A stretch of 64,000 nt of DNA from Capniomyces stellatus (GCA_001661515.1 LUVW01000023.1:1-64000); one strand, 5' to 3'. Positions 10,686 through 22,315 are shown, counted from the first letter of the stretch. Numbers and translations are program-made. Notes: generated by a model not told the origin, from the sequence alone.

Positions 10686-11936
10686 TTAAAGACTTTCATA
10701 TTCTGATTCGTTTTCCCTCTTCATAAACATCCCCCCCAACATACTGCCCATGTCAAGCAAGCCTCCTCCTCCCATTAATCCATCCAACAATCCTCCTCCT
10801 CCTCCCCCCATTAACCCATCTAATAGCCCTCCACCTCCTCCGTTCCCTCCCATTAATCCATCCAACAATCCTCCTCCTCCTCCCCCCATTAACCCATCTA
10901 ATAGCCCTCCACCTCCTCCGTTCCCTCCCATTAATCCATCCAACAATCCTCCTCCTCCTCCCCCCATTAACCCATCTAATAGCCCTCCACCTCCTCCGTT
11001 CCCTCCCATTAATCCATCCAACAATCCTCCTCCTCCTCCCCCCATTAACCCATCTAATAGCCCTCCACCTCCTCCGTTCCCTCCCATTAATCCATCCAAC
11101 AATCCTCCTCCTCCTCCCCCCATTAACCCATCTAATAGCCCTCCACCTCCTCCGTTCCCTCCCATTAATCCATCCAACAATCCTCCTCCTCCTCCTCCCA
11201 TTAGTCCATCTAATAGTCCTCCACCTTCTCCGTTCCCTCCCATCAATCCATCTAATAGCCCTCCACCACTACCTCCTCCTCCTCCTCCTCCTCCTCCTCC
11301 TCCTTCTCCCAATAACTTACTACCCATCTTGGCAAAATTGTTTATCATGCTATCAATATCAATACCGCCCCCGCCTTTTGATGCGTTTCCTACTGATTTT
11401 GTAGCACCAGTCAATAAATTTCCCCCTGCTTTTATAATGTCGCCTATTATATTGCTGATATTGGAGCTACCACTGCCACTTGGTTTGGTGGTCACAGCTT
11501 TGCCTGCATTTGTGTTTTGATTTTTCTTCTGGTTTGTGCTCTGACTTGTTGCTCCCCCCTTTGATTTGTTTACAGAGTTCACTATTTCAGCAGCCAAGTT
11601 TAATCCGCCACTAACCAAACTGCTCCCCAGCTTAAGACTCTCGCTTATTATCCCTCTTTCACCCTTATCGGTTTCTTTTTTAGACTCACTTCCCTCACTA
11701 GCTGTTTTGCTGTTTTTACTAGATCGATTGTTCTTAATCTTATACATTACCGGTTGTGCCTGTTTACTATCCAGTCTTTTTTTTTTAGACCGGCTAGCGA
11801 TGTTCAGCCTGTCACCATAGCCGCCTGCCTGCATTCTGTGTGGATGTTCTAGGCGGTATGGGTTTAAAGTAACCGCACAAGACTCCTGTACAACCAGCAC
11901 CAAAATAATATTAAAGTATACTGTTATAGATCGCAT
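10686..11936 (-). CDS. Secreted glycine-rich tandem-repeat protein
   Basis: Single-exon frame of 416 residues. The N-terminus is a signal peptide (MRSITVYFNIILVLVVQESC, probable cleavage soon after). A basic, Ser/Lys/Asn-rich region follows to about residue 130, then a Gly/Ser/Asn-rich region. The second half is a run of LLDGLMG blocks separated by pure glycine stretches and GGNGGGGG linkers. The tail is short and acidic (ESEYESL). Reading the repeat on the other strand gives only polyproline, and the signal peptide supports the minus strand. A wall-associated or extracellular structural role is inferred. The alternating amphipathic LLDGLM and flexible Gly spacers resemble an elastic or self-assembling protein, but I know of no named family. 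Confidence 0.62.
   Translation of the reverse strand: MRSITVYFNIILVLVVQESCAVTLNPYRLEHPHRMQAGGYGDRLNIASRSKKKRLDSKQAQPVMYKIKNNRSSKNSKTASEGSESKKETDKGERGIISESLKLGSSLVSGGLNLAAEIVNSVNKSKGGATSQSTNQKKNQNTNAGKAVTTKPSGSGSSNISNIIGDIIKAGGNLLTGATKSVGNASKGGGGIDIDSMINNFAKMGSKLLGEGGGGGGGGGGGSGGGLLDGLMGGNGEGGGLLDGLMGGGGGGLLDGLMGGNGGGGGLLDGLMGGGGGGLLDGLMGGNGGGGGLLDGLMGGGGGGLLDGLMGGNGGGGGLLDGLMGGGGGGLLDGLMGGNGGGGGLLDGLMGGGGGGLLDGLMGGNGGGGGLLDGLMGGGGGGLLDGLMGGGGLLDMGSMLGGMFMKRENESEYESL
10771..11270 (-). repeat. 78-bp in-frame tandem repeat (about six copies)
   Basis: Successive copies begin at 10783, 10861 and 10939 and continue at 78-bp spacing to about 11260. The inner copies look identical base for base, while the last copy diverges (ATTAGTCCATC, CCTTCTCC). 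Each unit encodes 26 residues: two LLDGLMG blocks with Gly and Gly-Asn spacers. It lies wholly within the glycine-rich secreted gene. Confidence 0.9.
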
Positions 11937-13469
11937 TCTTGCTTTAAGCTAAGTTTTTCAATATACTAGCTCTATTTCTTGTTGATAACTCTTTATTTAT
12001 TAAAAAAAGGTAGAATGACAAATAATAAAAGCTGCTCAGTGAGTTGGATAAACTGTTTTGTATCTCTAGTTGGTATTTATCATAATTCAGGCTTGCGTTT
12101 GTGTATGTGTATGTGTATTAATTCCTGTTTTTGTTTTATACAGAGTTAGACTCAGGGTTCTTTAAGCCAAGTATTGACCTTTGAAACATATTATACATAC
12201 AATTGCTCAAAGGAAAAGTTATGTGTTGCTCTAGTGGCAGCAGACAGATTCAAATCAAGAGCTCATTGCTTTGTCAATTCATCCAAATTATGGTTGGTGT
12301 GAGCCCCGTTTATAGCGGTATCATCATCCTTAGTTTGGCTTGCTGGGAGTTTGACTTATCACTGGGAATCATTAACTTTTTTTTTCTGTTGCATTGAACT
12401 GTCTGTCTATTTGCAAATTAGGTAAGCGATGGTTTATGGGTATGTCAAAAAAAATGTGTTTATAATTTGAATTTTGAGGATTTGCTTCGTTTAAATTAAG
12501 GGCGTAAAGATAATGTTTTCCTTACTGATTCGACCTTATCAATTAGCCGATTCCCAATAGCGTAATTTTTTTTTCTCCTTTACCTTTCTCCATTCAGAAT
12601 TACCAAGAAATAAATTAGATCTTCGCATGTTTGTAATTCCTTTGATCAAGGAACTTATGGCGATTTTTAATATGGGTAAAGCTGCGAGTGATGATTATAA
12701 GTCACCAGGTGCTTTAAACGCATCTCTATAAATCACATACTTGAATTTGTTTGCTGGAAACTAGCTGGAACTTTGCCACAAACTCCAGCTAGTCAGTTTC
12801 TTGTACAACTCAGCTGGTACAACCACCAGCGTACTAAGCAATGATTTTGTACAAGCGTATTTCTTTTTCATTGCAGGCTCAAGCGTGCTTATGCACACTG
12901 AGATTCGGCTTTTCAATGTCTGAGTCGCTCTGCTTTAAATGGCATTAGTGGGCTTGTTTTCTTGGAACTGGCCTCCCAAGGAAAGCTAACTATGGACTCT
13001 GTTGGGAGAGGCAAGTAACACGTTTTGCTACTACTAGCATGGTAAAATTGGGCTATTTTTTTAAATAAATGATAAAAAAAAGTTGGGCAGTTTTAAAGTA
13101 ACATGAAAGAAAACCTAAAAAAAAAAGATTAATATTGGCATTTGCTAAACTTTCTGAAATCCATTGGGCTAGAATCGAGCTTTACTTTTAACATCCATTG
13201 CATTTACAAATTCCATTTCTCAATTTGTGAATCATTTTTTTATTTTTTTTACTTTTATTGAAATCAGCTCGTGAATTTTCATTAATTACCCTTTTTCCGA
13301 GCGTTTAAAGAAAATTGTTTTTTCAAATTCATAAATTGGGCTAAACTGATCAAGCACTTTGCATGCAAAAGAAACCTAGTCCCTCACTTTAGCCTGAGGA
13401 ACCTGTTCTTTAAAAATAAAACTCAAAAATAATACCAAAAATAATATCAAAAATAATACCCGCGATAAA
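11937..13469. other. Divergent intergenic region between the glycine-rich gene and HIS3
   Basis: About 1.5 kb without a supported gene. The ORF at 12203-12397 lacks protein-like features. Both flanking genes are transcribed away from this region, so it probably holds both promoters. No element is recognised with confidence. Confidence 0.45.
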
Positions 13470-14434
13470 ATGGAAACTGACAAAATAGTAAGAGCTGCCA
13501 CCATATCCAGAAAGACCAATGAGACAGATATCAATGTAACATTGAGAATTGGGCCATTCCAAGATTCGGAGGAAATATTGCTAGACACTTCGATCGATAC
13601 TGGTATTGGATTCCTTGATCATGTAAGCTTTTATTCATTAAATTCAAATCAAGCAAGTAGAGCAGTACTATTAGATAGATTTGGTGTGGTGATACTTGTA
13701 TATAAAAAAGGTTGCTTCAGGTTTAATAAAAGAGAATAAATAATTGAAATCGACGATTAAAACCCCATAGATGTATCAAGCATTGGCAAAACACTCAAAT
13801 TGGGAGCTTAGAATGACATGCATTGGAGATTTAAAGGTAGACGATCATCACACAGCTGAGGATACCGCTATAGCGTTGGGGATGGCTTTTAAACAGGCAC
13901 TCGGTGAGCCGCGCGGAATAAAGCGCTTTGGATTTGCATATTGTCCGTTGGATGAGGTAAAGTGTAAAAGTGTAAAAGTGTATATAATATATATAATATA
14001 TATAATATATATAATATATAACTCGGTTGATGGCTAAATAGGCTTTAACAAGAGCGGTGGTAGATATTTCGGGCAGGGGATTCTGTGACGTTAACTTGAA
14101 TCTTAAACGAGACATGATTGGACAGCTATCTTGTGAAATGATTCCGCACGTAATTTCAACATTTGCTACCTCTGCTGGGATTACTCTTCACGTTGACAAC
14201 ATTAAAGGTGAAAACGACCACCACAAGTAAGAATTCGGTTTTAAAATTGACATAAATAACAGTAAAATAGGTGTTGTGTTGCTTGATTATGGGTTGGCAT
14301 GTTTGGTGTTTTGCTAACAAAGATGTTTTTTTAATAGGGCCGAGTCGGCATTTAAAGCTTTGGCAGTGGCGCTTAAAGAGGCTGTCAAGTTTACAGGAGA
14401 CAACGACGTTCCTAGCACAAAGGGAGTGTTATAA
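13470..14434 (+). CDS. HIS3: Imidazoleglycerol-phosphate dehydratase
   Basis: Four exons: 13470-13622, 13771-13956, 14042-14226 and 14338-14434. All introns are GT-AG and in phase. The enzyme dehydrates imidazole-glycerol phosphate in histidine biosynthesis and uses a di-manganese site. The two metal-binding histidine motifs are seen: [14 protein letters not shown] spanning the first junction, with [14 protein letters not shown], and later [23 protein letters not shown] spanning the last junction (given as family context, 23 residues read in two exons: [14 protein letters not shown] plus AESAFKALA). The protein ends at the usual family position, ST-KGVL. The start context is ATGGAAACTGAC after an A-rich leader. 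Intron 2 (13957-14041) carries an AT-rich microsatellite of repeated TATATAA units. Confidence 0.97.
13980..14022 (+). repeat. TATAATA microsatellite in HIS3 intron 2
   Basis: About four copies of a ten-base unit (TATATAATAT) sit inside the 85-nt intron. They do not disturb the donor or acceptor. Confidence 0.8.
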
Positions 14435-16104
14435 TCAGGCGTTGCAACGCAAGTTACCCTCCAGACCGTTTTTTCATCCTATTTATCTTCACCTTTTATC
14501 GCGTTTATTTTCACTTTTATCTTATAAATTTTTATCTTTTATCACGTTTACTTTAAACTTGGCACTTTTTATTAACTTTTGGTCTTGGATCATCTCGCTG
14601 CTTTTACAGTACAATATAAATCGTGTTATGGCGCTGTGGCGCTACACGGAACAGTCACATTTGGCCTAGATGCGATGTAATTGTTCATGATAATACACTA
14701 TAAAATAAACATCGAGTACGTTACTAAATGTCTGATTCGGCTGTTGCATGTTGTAATCGCTGGATACTTTACTTTGGTGTTGAAAGTAAGACCAAATCTA
14801 CGCTTGGATCTGATTTGATTAATAATAAGGTAGTAAACGACGAAGGGAAACGAAACGTAACCACTAATGTTTCAAAGAAAGAAAAAACTGCTGTCCAAAC
14901 GGTACTACCTTTAGCCAAGCGGGCAATAATTTTCTTTTCTACCCAAAACACATACTATTTGTTTGAGTGTTGGGTGATTAACCCGCCAGTCGATGGAGTT
15001 CTCTGCAACTAAATATAGTCAAGTAGCAGAAAAGAGAGTGAATGACTGCAAAATTATCGCGAATTTACATTGTAAATCTCGTGAAACTGAATCTAGATAG
15101 AACTAAAGTAAAATCTGCTGAAATGTGGAAATAAGAAGCTGGGTGTCGTATTTTTTTTTTTTTGCCTTTTTGGTGATTTGGGATTATCAAGAGTAGCTGA
15201 CGTACACTATACATGTACTGATTTGCGTCAATCAACGCGAGTAAGTGAAAGTATTTTACTAATACTGTGAGATAGTTGATTGAAAATGAAAAAATGATTT
15301 TGGCAAACATCACAATGGTTGGTCGACTACATTGTTGAACAATTGAGTGATAAACTTTGATTTTATTTTTATTGCTGATAATATAAAACTTGGTGACTCT
15401 TGATGAGTAGATACATAACTGGGCTATAGACGATGGAAGTGCGAGATTTTTCTTTCTTTCTTTCTACGCCCATTGCTTGATGATTAAATGATTCTAGTGT
15501 TCAAGTTTGCGTTATTTGTAGTTGTGAGCTAGGCTTTGTTTGGAAAAAGGCCTGGTAAATACCGAATTGGACAAAACCTTAATAGATTGTTTGAGAATTT
15601 TCTAAAATTAGATATCCAGTGTAACAAGCCTGGACTGAGTTGAAATTGGAGTTGAGTGAGAATAATGAGGATTTAATGGATACACTTTTGAATTTTCCAA
15701 ATAAACATGTTTATAAATGCCAGAGTGTCGAGGGTGGGGGAAGAGTAGTTAAAAATGGAAAGAATGCCAAAGTTCTGGTTAAACCAAAGCCACAATCCAT
15801 TCAACCGCATTTTCAAAAACGTTTGAATACAAGTCTTGAAAAAAAAAACAATTAAAAATTAAACGTAAAAAGTAGGCTGATTGATACTTGCTTTAATGGA
15901 CTAATAAAGTCCAGAAACTTTGTTTTTTTTTATTTTCAGAGCCAGCTTGGATATACTAATCGGAAATCATAAGCAATAGGCTACATAAAACTCATAGATA
16001 CAGTTCATTGATAACGCCATACACCGTGGAAAGATAAGCAATATAGTAAAGATAAGGTCGGCGAGATTTCTATTGAAGTGAGACTAAACTAGCACTTTAA
16101 GGTG
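14435..16104. other. Mostly non-coding stretch between HIS3 and KEX1
   Basis: Holds one weak protein-like frame (14728-15012, listed separately) and a second at 15640-15855. The second is basic and Asn/Lys-rich and begins MKLELSENNEDL; the two might be exons of one gene. No other feature. Confidence 0.35.
14728..15012 (+). CDS. Hypothetical protein or exon
   Basis: A frame of 94 residues starting MSDSAVACCNRWILYFG and ending near ECWVINPPVDG. Its second half has a plausible alternation of hydrophobic and polar residues, but no family is recognised. A further frame lies 600 bases downstream (15640-15855), and I could not define a splice that joins them. It may be a real short gene or chance. 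Confidence 0.2.
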   Translation: MSDSAVACCNRWILYFGVESKTKSTLGSDLINNKVVNDEGKRNVTTNVSKKEKTAVQTVLPLAKRAIIFFSTQNTYYLFECWVINPPVDGVLCN

Positions 16105-17921
16105 ATGCGGGTAAGAGGAACAGTGATAGCTTCAATAGCTGTACTAGCGCTCGTTATTGGTATCCATGGAGAAGGCAGCAACAGTAAGAAAAGCAAATAC
16201 TATATAACACAATGTACACCAAACGTGGGTTTGCTAGGACTCAATATGATAAACAGTGGGAATCAAAAAAAGTAGTAGGGTAAAGAGTAATAGCTAATAG
16301 GATTGGGAATACTTGGTACATAGACAAGTTTGCTAAAAGGCAAAGTGTGGATGAATCAAGTGGCATTGGAAAAGATGCGCTTCCAAGCAACAAAGTAAGC
16401 ATGCTGATAGAGAGCGCTGGGTTTAACATAGACGAGGCGAACAAGGCAAACAAATTGAAAAGCTGGAATGGAAAGGACGATTATTTGGTAAACAAGTTGT
16501 TGGGGACAGAGGATACACAGCTGGACGCGATTCGGGGCTATGCTGGACACATGGAGATGGGAAGCAAGACAAAGAATATGTTTTTTTGGCTGGTACAGAA
16601 TAAAACCATTGAGGAGAAGCGAGACACGTTGGTGTTGTGGCTGAATGGGGGGCCGGGGTGCACAAGTATGGATGGGATGTTTTTGGAGAATGGGCCTTAC
16701 GAATTTAATGAAGATGGGAGTATAAGGATGCGGGAACATGGGTGGACAAATGTGGCGGATGTGTTGTATTTGGACCAGCCGTTAGGAACGGGGTATAGCA
16801 CAGCAGGACCAAACGAGTATGTGACGAGTTTAGGGGAGGGTACAGAGTACCTGATGGAGTTTATGAGGCGGTTTTATAAAATGTTTGGGGAGTATAGGAA
16901 CAAGAAACTGGTTTTGGCGGGGGAGAGCTTTGCGGGGGTGTATTTGCCGTACTTTGCGGAGAAGCTTATGGAGTCTGAGCTGATTGGTGAGAATGGGGTA
17001 GAGATAAAGGGGGTGATGATAGGAAACGGGTGGATAGACCCAAAGAGAATATATGCATCGTACGAGCCATTTTTATCGCGATCGAACAAATTAAATAGCC
17101 AGGTGCAAAGGACGTTGCAAACAGCGACTAAGGGGTGTATGGAGGGATACAGCAGCAATGGGGGCAACCCGATTTTCAGGTCGGGATGTGAAAGAATTCT
17201 GAATTTGTTTTCAATGTCAAATTTGAGGGGGGAGGATATGTGCTATAATGTATACGATATGAGGCTGGTTGATAGCAAGCCGCAATGCGGGATGAACTGG
17301 CCACCGATGCTGGCAAGGTTTCAAGAGTATCTGGGGCGGCTGGATGTACAAGCGTCGCTGAATATAGTTCCAGAAAAGATGAAGAAGGCATGGGTGGAAT
17401 GTGATAACACGGTTTATCGAAGTTTGTCGGGCGATAGGGGTAGTGTTGCGTCAATAGAGAAGTTAGGAAAGTTGATTGAGGGAAAAGTTCCAATAATGTT
17501 GTTTGCTGGGGACCAGGACATAATATGCAATGTGCTTAGCGTGGAGTACACGATTGGGAACTTGACGTGGATGAATGAGACGGGATTTAAGGATATAGAT
17601 GGGTTTGAGAAGATGGGGGATTGGAATTTGGAAGGAAATGGTGTGGGCAAGTACCATACTGAGCGGGGGTTGACGTATGTGGTGGTTAACGACGCGAGTC
17701 ACATGACGGGAGTTGATAAGCCAAAGGAGATGTTGGCGTTGTTGAAGATGTTTAGCGGGAATGGAGACAACGAAATGGAAGAAGGGCCGTCGACGGTGAC
17801 TAAGAGGGCTTTGAACAATAGGAGTTCAAGGTTGATGGAAGCCGGGGTTGGTGGAGGTGGCTACTTTGTAGTGGCGATAGTTTTTGCGTGTTTTTCAGCT
17901 ATTTTTGTGTTTATTTACTAG
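16105..17921 (+). CDS. KEX1: KEX1-like membrane-anchored serine carboxypeptidase
   Basis: Two exons, 16105-16183 and 16324-17921 (intron GTAAGA...ATAG, 140 nt), giving 558 residues. Exon 1 encodes a signal peptide (MRVRGTVIASIAVLALVIG). A dibasic KFAKR soon after it could be a propeptide cleavage site. The S10 catalytic triad is Ser in GESFAG (about residue 228), Asp in AGDQDIICN (about 425) and His in NDASHM (about 486). LWLNGGPGC, the oxyanion-hole motif, is intact. The C-terminus has a single hydrophobic helix (YFVVAIVFACFSAIFVFIY) with no cytosolic tail. Kex1 removes C-terminal Lys/Arg from Kex2-cut precursors in the late Golgi. The membrane anchor favours KEX1 over vacuolar CPY. The long acidic tail of yeast Kex1 is absent. 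Confidence 0.92.
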
Positions 17922-18041
17922 AGTTTCTGAGCCAAGAGGATTGGATTAATAAAGTGGAATGCAACTAAATTGAGATAAAGCCAAGAAGGATTGTGAGAAA
18001 AAATAAAATAAAGGAGTGGATAGCTAGTTCTTTTTTTTTTT

Positions 18042-18042
18042 N
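18042..18042. other. Scaffold join marked by a single N
   Basis: One N separates a run of about 11 Ts from a run of about 21 As. A lone N between opposite homopolymers is typical of two contigs joined with unknown gap length. KEX1 lies left and the HDAC right, so their linkage is not shown by continuous sequence. Confidence 0.85.
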
Positions 18043-18359
18043 AAAAAAAAAAAAAAAAAAAAAGAGGGTTAAAAAATAAAAAAAAAACGTGAAATTAAGT
18101 AAACAAAAAAGAAAGAAAGGGAATTTAAAGAACAAAAATAAAAAAATTACAATTAAAACAAAAACACACTTGGTTGTCTATTGTTCGTAGAAATATTATT
18201 ATTATTATTCAGAGTTGACTAAAGTAAAGAGACTTGTAAATAAAGTAGCGAGAGAATTCGAAATTTAAACTAGAGGTAGAAGAACAAGAACAAGAACAAG
18301 AACAAGAACAAGAATAAGAAAAGGAAAAGGGAAAAAGGAAAGAGAGTTGGGATATAAGA

Positions 18360-20638
18360 ATGAGTTATAGGAAACGGGTATCATACTTTTACGATGGTAA
18401 GACTTGATAAAAGAGTTGGTAAAAGGATAAAAGAGTTGGAAAATGGGTAAAAGAGAAAACTAAAGAAAAGATAAAATGGGAAAATTGTAGAGCAAGTGGG
18501 GAGCTATAACTTTGGATATGGTAAATAAATAAAGATAGATAGATAAATAGATAAAATGGAATGGAATGGAGTAATATAGTAAAGGGGAAAAGAGAATAAA
18601 GTAAAGTTGAATGGTGTAAATAGGACATCCAATGAAGCCGTTTAGAATGCGAATGGCGCACAATTTGATAACGGCGTATGAATTAGATAAGGAAATGGAT
18701 GTGATAGTAAGTAGGGAGATAAAAGAGAGAGAAGAAGTATTGAAGGGGAGGTGGGGGGAGAGAGATATAAATAAGGATAAATGGGTGAATAAATAGAGAC
18801 CGGTGCCAGCAACAGCGACGGAAATGACAAAGTTTCATTCGGACGATTATATAGAGTATTTGAAAAGAGCGTCACCAGAGTTTGCAGAGAAACAGCCGAT
18901 ACATACACTGAGATGTAAGTAGTGGGTGGAAGAGTGAGTAAAGAGTGAGTATGGAATAAATAAGGGAATTAAATGGATAATATGGATAAAAATAGATTTG
19001 CCAGGAGACGATTGTCCGCCGTTTGATGGGATATTCGAGTTCTGTAGTATATCAGCGGGGGGATCGATATCGGGGGCACAAAAGATAAATCATGGGGATT
19101 CAGATATAGTGATAAACTGGTCGGGGGGGCTGCACCATGCAAAGAAGAGCGAGGCATCGGGGTTCTGCTATGTAAACGACATAAATTTGGGGATTCTGGA
19201 GCTGCTGCGGTACCACCAGCGGGTGATGTACCTAGACATCGACGTGCACCACGGGGACGGAGTGGAGGAGGCGTTCTACAGCAACAACCGGGTGATGACG
19301 GTATCGTTCCACAAGTTTGGGGACTTTTTCCCAGGGACGGGGGACATCAAGGACGTGGGGATTGGGAAGGGCAAGTACCACTCGGTGAATGTGCCACTTC
19401 GGGACGGAATTGACGACGAAAGTTACCAGGCGATATTCCAGCCAATCATGTCCAAGGTGATGGAAGTGTTCAGGCCAGGCGCAATAGTCATGCAGTGCGG
19501 CACAGACTCGCTATCAGGCGACCGACTAGGCTGTTTCAACCTGTCGATGAAGGGCCATGCAGAGTGTGTAGCCTTCATGAAGGCGTTTGGCGTGCCTATG
19601 CTGGTCCTGGGTGGCGGCGGGTACTCTATCAGGAACGTGTCGAGGACGTGGGTCTACGAAACCGCAGTGTTGCTCGACAAGCAGGTGTCCACCGTCCTGC
19701 CCTACAACGAGTACTATGAGTTCTACGGTCCCGAATATGTGCTTGATGTGCCCCGCAGCAACATGGACAACCTCAACTCCAAGCAGTACCTTCACCAGAT
19801 CCTTGTTGACATCTACGAACACCTCCGTGGCGTTGAGCACGTGCCTTCTGTCCAGCTTCAGCACGTACCTCACGACTGGCCCGCGTACGACTACCACGCC
19901 AACGCTGCACGTGACGACTACGATCTCGACCTCCACTCTGATTCCCGCAACTCATCCCGCCAACTCGACAAACGCATCCAGTCTGCCTCCGAGTACGCAA
20001 CCGATTCCAACAATCCTTACATCAATCCCGAGTCCGACTCCGACTCTGACCCCAGTCCTAACCCTATTCCCGCAAAACCCCCCAGACCATCCCGCCAATC
20101 TTCCTCCAACAAACCCAAACGCCCCAACCCTAACCCCAACCCCAACCCTAACCCCAACCCCAACCCTAACCCTAACCCCAACCCTAACCCCAACCCTAAC
20201 CCTAACTCCAACCCTAATCCTAATCCTGAAACTACTACTACTACTACTACTACCTCTTCTAAACCTTCTAGATCATCTTCTTATAAACCTAGAAACATCA
20301 CTACCTCTACCTCCATCCCCAACCCTATTCCTATTGGTAATCCTATTGGTAATCCTATTGATAATGTTTCTGTTGCTCCTCAAGAAAAAAGCCCTACAAT
20401 CACTTTTAATACTCTTGATACCTCTCTTGATACCTCTCTTGATACCTCTCTTGATACTACTACTACTACTACTACTACCTCTCTTGATATCTCTCTTGAT
20501 ACCACTACTGATGTCACTGCTGATACCACTACCGCTCTTGATTTACAGTACAAACATGCTGGTACTTCCTCAAGACCTATTCGCTCATCCAGTGCCAATC
20601 CCCCTTCTCCCTCTCCCTCTTCCTTGACCCCCAATTAA
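18360..20638 (+). CDS. Class I histone deacetylase (RPD3/HDAC1-like)
   Basis: Five exons: 18360-18396, 18491-18520 (30 nt), 18624-18706, 18797-18914 and 18996-20638; 1911 nt, 636 residues. Introns are 81-103 nt. The enzyme removes acetyl groups from histone lysines using a zinc ion. The order matches Rpd3: [50 protein letters not shown], the zinc and charge-relay motif [41 protein letters not shown] and [15 protein letters not shown]. The catalytic domain ends near residue 375. The remaining 260 residues are low complexity: Pro-Asn dipeptides, Thr runs and SLDT repeats. Such a tail is unusual in length for the family. The G/C content rises through exon 5 relative to its neighbours. Confidence 0.95.
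20130..20225 (+). repeat. Coding CCCTAA/CCCCAA hexamer array
   Basis: About 15 hexamers, alternately CCCTAA and CCCCAA, in frame within the HDAC tail and translated as Pro-Asn dipeptides. The reverse complement is TTAGGG/TTGGGG, the telomere-type sequence. It stops in a decayed form (CCTAATCC). Confidence 0.85.
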
Positions 20639-21094
20639 TACCAACCTATATTTATTTACTATTATTTCCTTTTCATTAATTCATTCTTTTTTCTTTTTTT
20701 TTTTTAAAAATCCATCTACTTGTCACTTGTTATTTTTAGTTATACATATCCTTATAAATTTATATACTCATTTCTTTAACTCCTTTGTTCCCTACTTTTC
20801 ATTGTCTTGTTTGTTGTTTTCTTTTTTTTAATTTCAATTGTCTAATATCTACATTTATCCATATATTTATTCGCCTCTCCATTGTTCCTGAAAACAACTA
20901 TCCCGTCTTTTATTAGCATTTCTGCTCCCCATTTAAACTTCCCTAAAATTACCTGTAATTGAATTTTTTCTCTTTTTTTCCAATCCCCTTAAAAGTTACA
21001 CAGATTTTTCTTTTTTTTTTTTTTATTCTAGTACAAAATAATAACAATAAAAGCTATTCTTACCTTGTAAAAATTTATAATAAAATTCTTAACC
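20639..21094. other. Intergenic stretch
   Basis: T-rich 3' flank of the HDAC gene followed by the leader of the CHY/RING gene. No other signal. Confidence 0.5.
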
Positions 21095-22315
21095 ATGGAT
21101 TCAAATTACAACCAACTTGGCGACGGCAAGTCTCATAACCACGACCATAATCCCTCAACTCCTGGTATTCTTCCAACTCCAATGCCCATTCCGAAAAACA
21201 ACATTGAAAACAAAACCGACACTACAAACTGCAAAATCTCCAACCCTCTCAAATCCCTCTCCAAACCCGACCTGCCCAATTCAACTGTTTACAAACTCGA
21301 CCTAGATATTACCTGCTACAACGTCAGTACAGCCTTACCATACCTAGTGCCTATTTGCCTTCTTTGTTCTTTACTATATCAACCCTGTGCTGAGCTTTGG
21401 TAAATAATAAATATATTTTGTATATTTATATCTCATTCTTAGGATAAAGATCTTGGGATTCTAGGCTGTAAACACTACCAACGAAATGCAAAGCTGCTGG
21501 CTCCCTGCTGCAACACCTGGGTATCGTGTCGACATTGCCACAATTCAGAAAACAAACACGAACTAGACAGGCAAGTACAATAATACATATATATATCCCT
21601 TATAAATCAACTCTACTCTCTCCTTCTATTGTGTAGACTGCTTGGTAGTACAGTATAATTGATTATAACAAGAATAAGTGAATAAATATACTACAGGTAC
21701 TCGGTGACGCAAATGGCATGTATGCACTGCAGCACCGCACAGCCAATTAGCCAAACATGCACAAACTGCCACAAACAAATGGCAAAGTACTACTGCGAAA
21801 TCTGTGCATTTCTTGACGATTCGCCGCACACAGCAGACATCTTCCACTGCGACGAGTGCGGACTGTGCAGAAAGGGCGGCAGCAAAAACTTTTTCCATTG
21901 CAAAAATTGTTCTGCGTGTTTGTCAACCAAGCTGCGAAACAACCACACATGCATTGACCGCAACCTCCACGCTGGCTGCAGCATTTGCCTCGAGTACCTC
22001 TTCACCTCAACTGCCGACGTCATCATCATGCCCTGCGGCCACCCCATTCACAAGGCCTGCATCGAGGACTTGGTCAAACACTCCCCCAAATGCCCCCTCT
22101 GCCACAAGTCCCTCAGCAACATGGACCCTGAAAATGCTGAACTCGATCGCCTCATGGAACTCCAGAAAATGCCCCCCGAGTACCACAACATGGTCAGCCA
22201 CATTTCCTGCAACGATTGTAACACCAGGTCCACTGCCCCCTACCACTTTGTCTACCACAAGTGCAAAAACTGCGGCTCGTACAACACATTTGTCCGGTCT
22301 TCTGACCACATCTAA
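21095..22315 (+). CDS. CHY/CTCHY/RING-finger E3 ubiquitin ligase (RCHY1/PIRH2 type)
   Basis: Three exons: 21095-21322, 21443-21570 and 21697-22315; 324 residues in frame. The second intron begins with GCAAGT, and only a GC-AG intron from AG to GTACTCGG restores HELDR-YSVTQM. After a 75-residue Pro/Asn/Ser-rich start come the CHY zinc finger (CKHYQRNAKLLAPCC, CRHCHN), the CTCHY-type region (CMHCST, CTNCHKQM, YYCEICAFLDD, HCDECGLCRKGG, HCKNCSACLS, HTCIDR) and a RING-H2 finger (CSICLEYLF, MPCGHPIHKACI, CPLCHKS). A C-terminal zinc ribbon (CNDCN, KCKNCGSYNTFV) completes the standard PIRH2 layout. These ligases ubiquitinate target proteins; plant and fission-yeast members act in iron responses and stress. 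The fungal target is unknown. Confidence 0.93.

Noticed and set aside
10750..11520. Proline-rich 256-codon frame on the plus strand
   Set aside because: It is the complement of the glycine-rich repeat gene. The minus frame is longer, has a signal peptide and a natural start and stop, so the polyproline frame is a shadow.
20130..20225. Chromosome end or interstitial telomere
   Set aside because: The CCCTAA-like array is short, mixed with CCCCAA and in frame inside a gene, with genes on both sides. It is not a chromosome end.
19587..20627. 346-codon plus-strand frame inside the HDAC
   Set aside because: It reads the HDAC exon in another frame, giving Leu-Thr-Pro and Cys-rich nonsense. The HDAC frame has all catalytic motifs.
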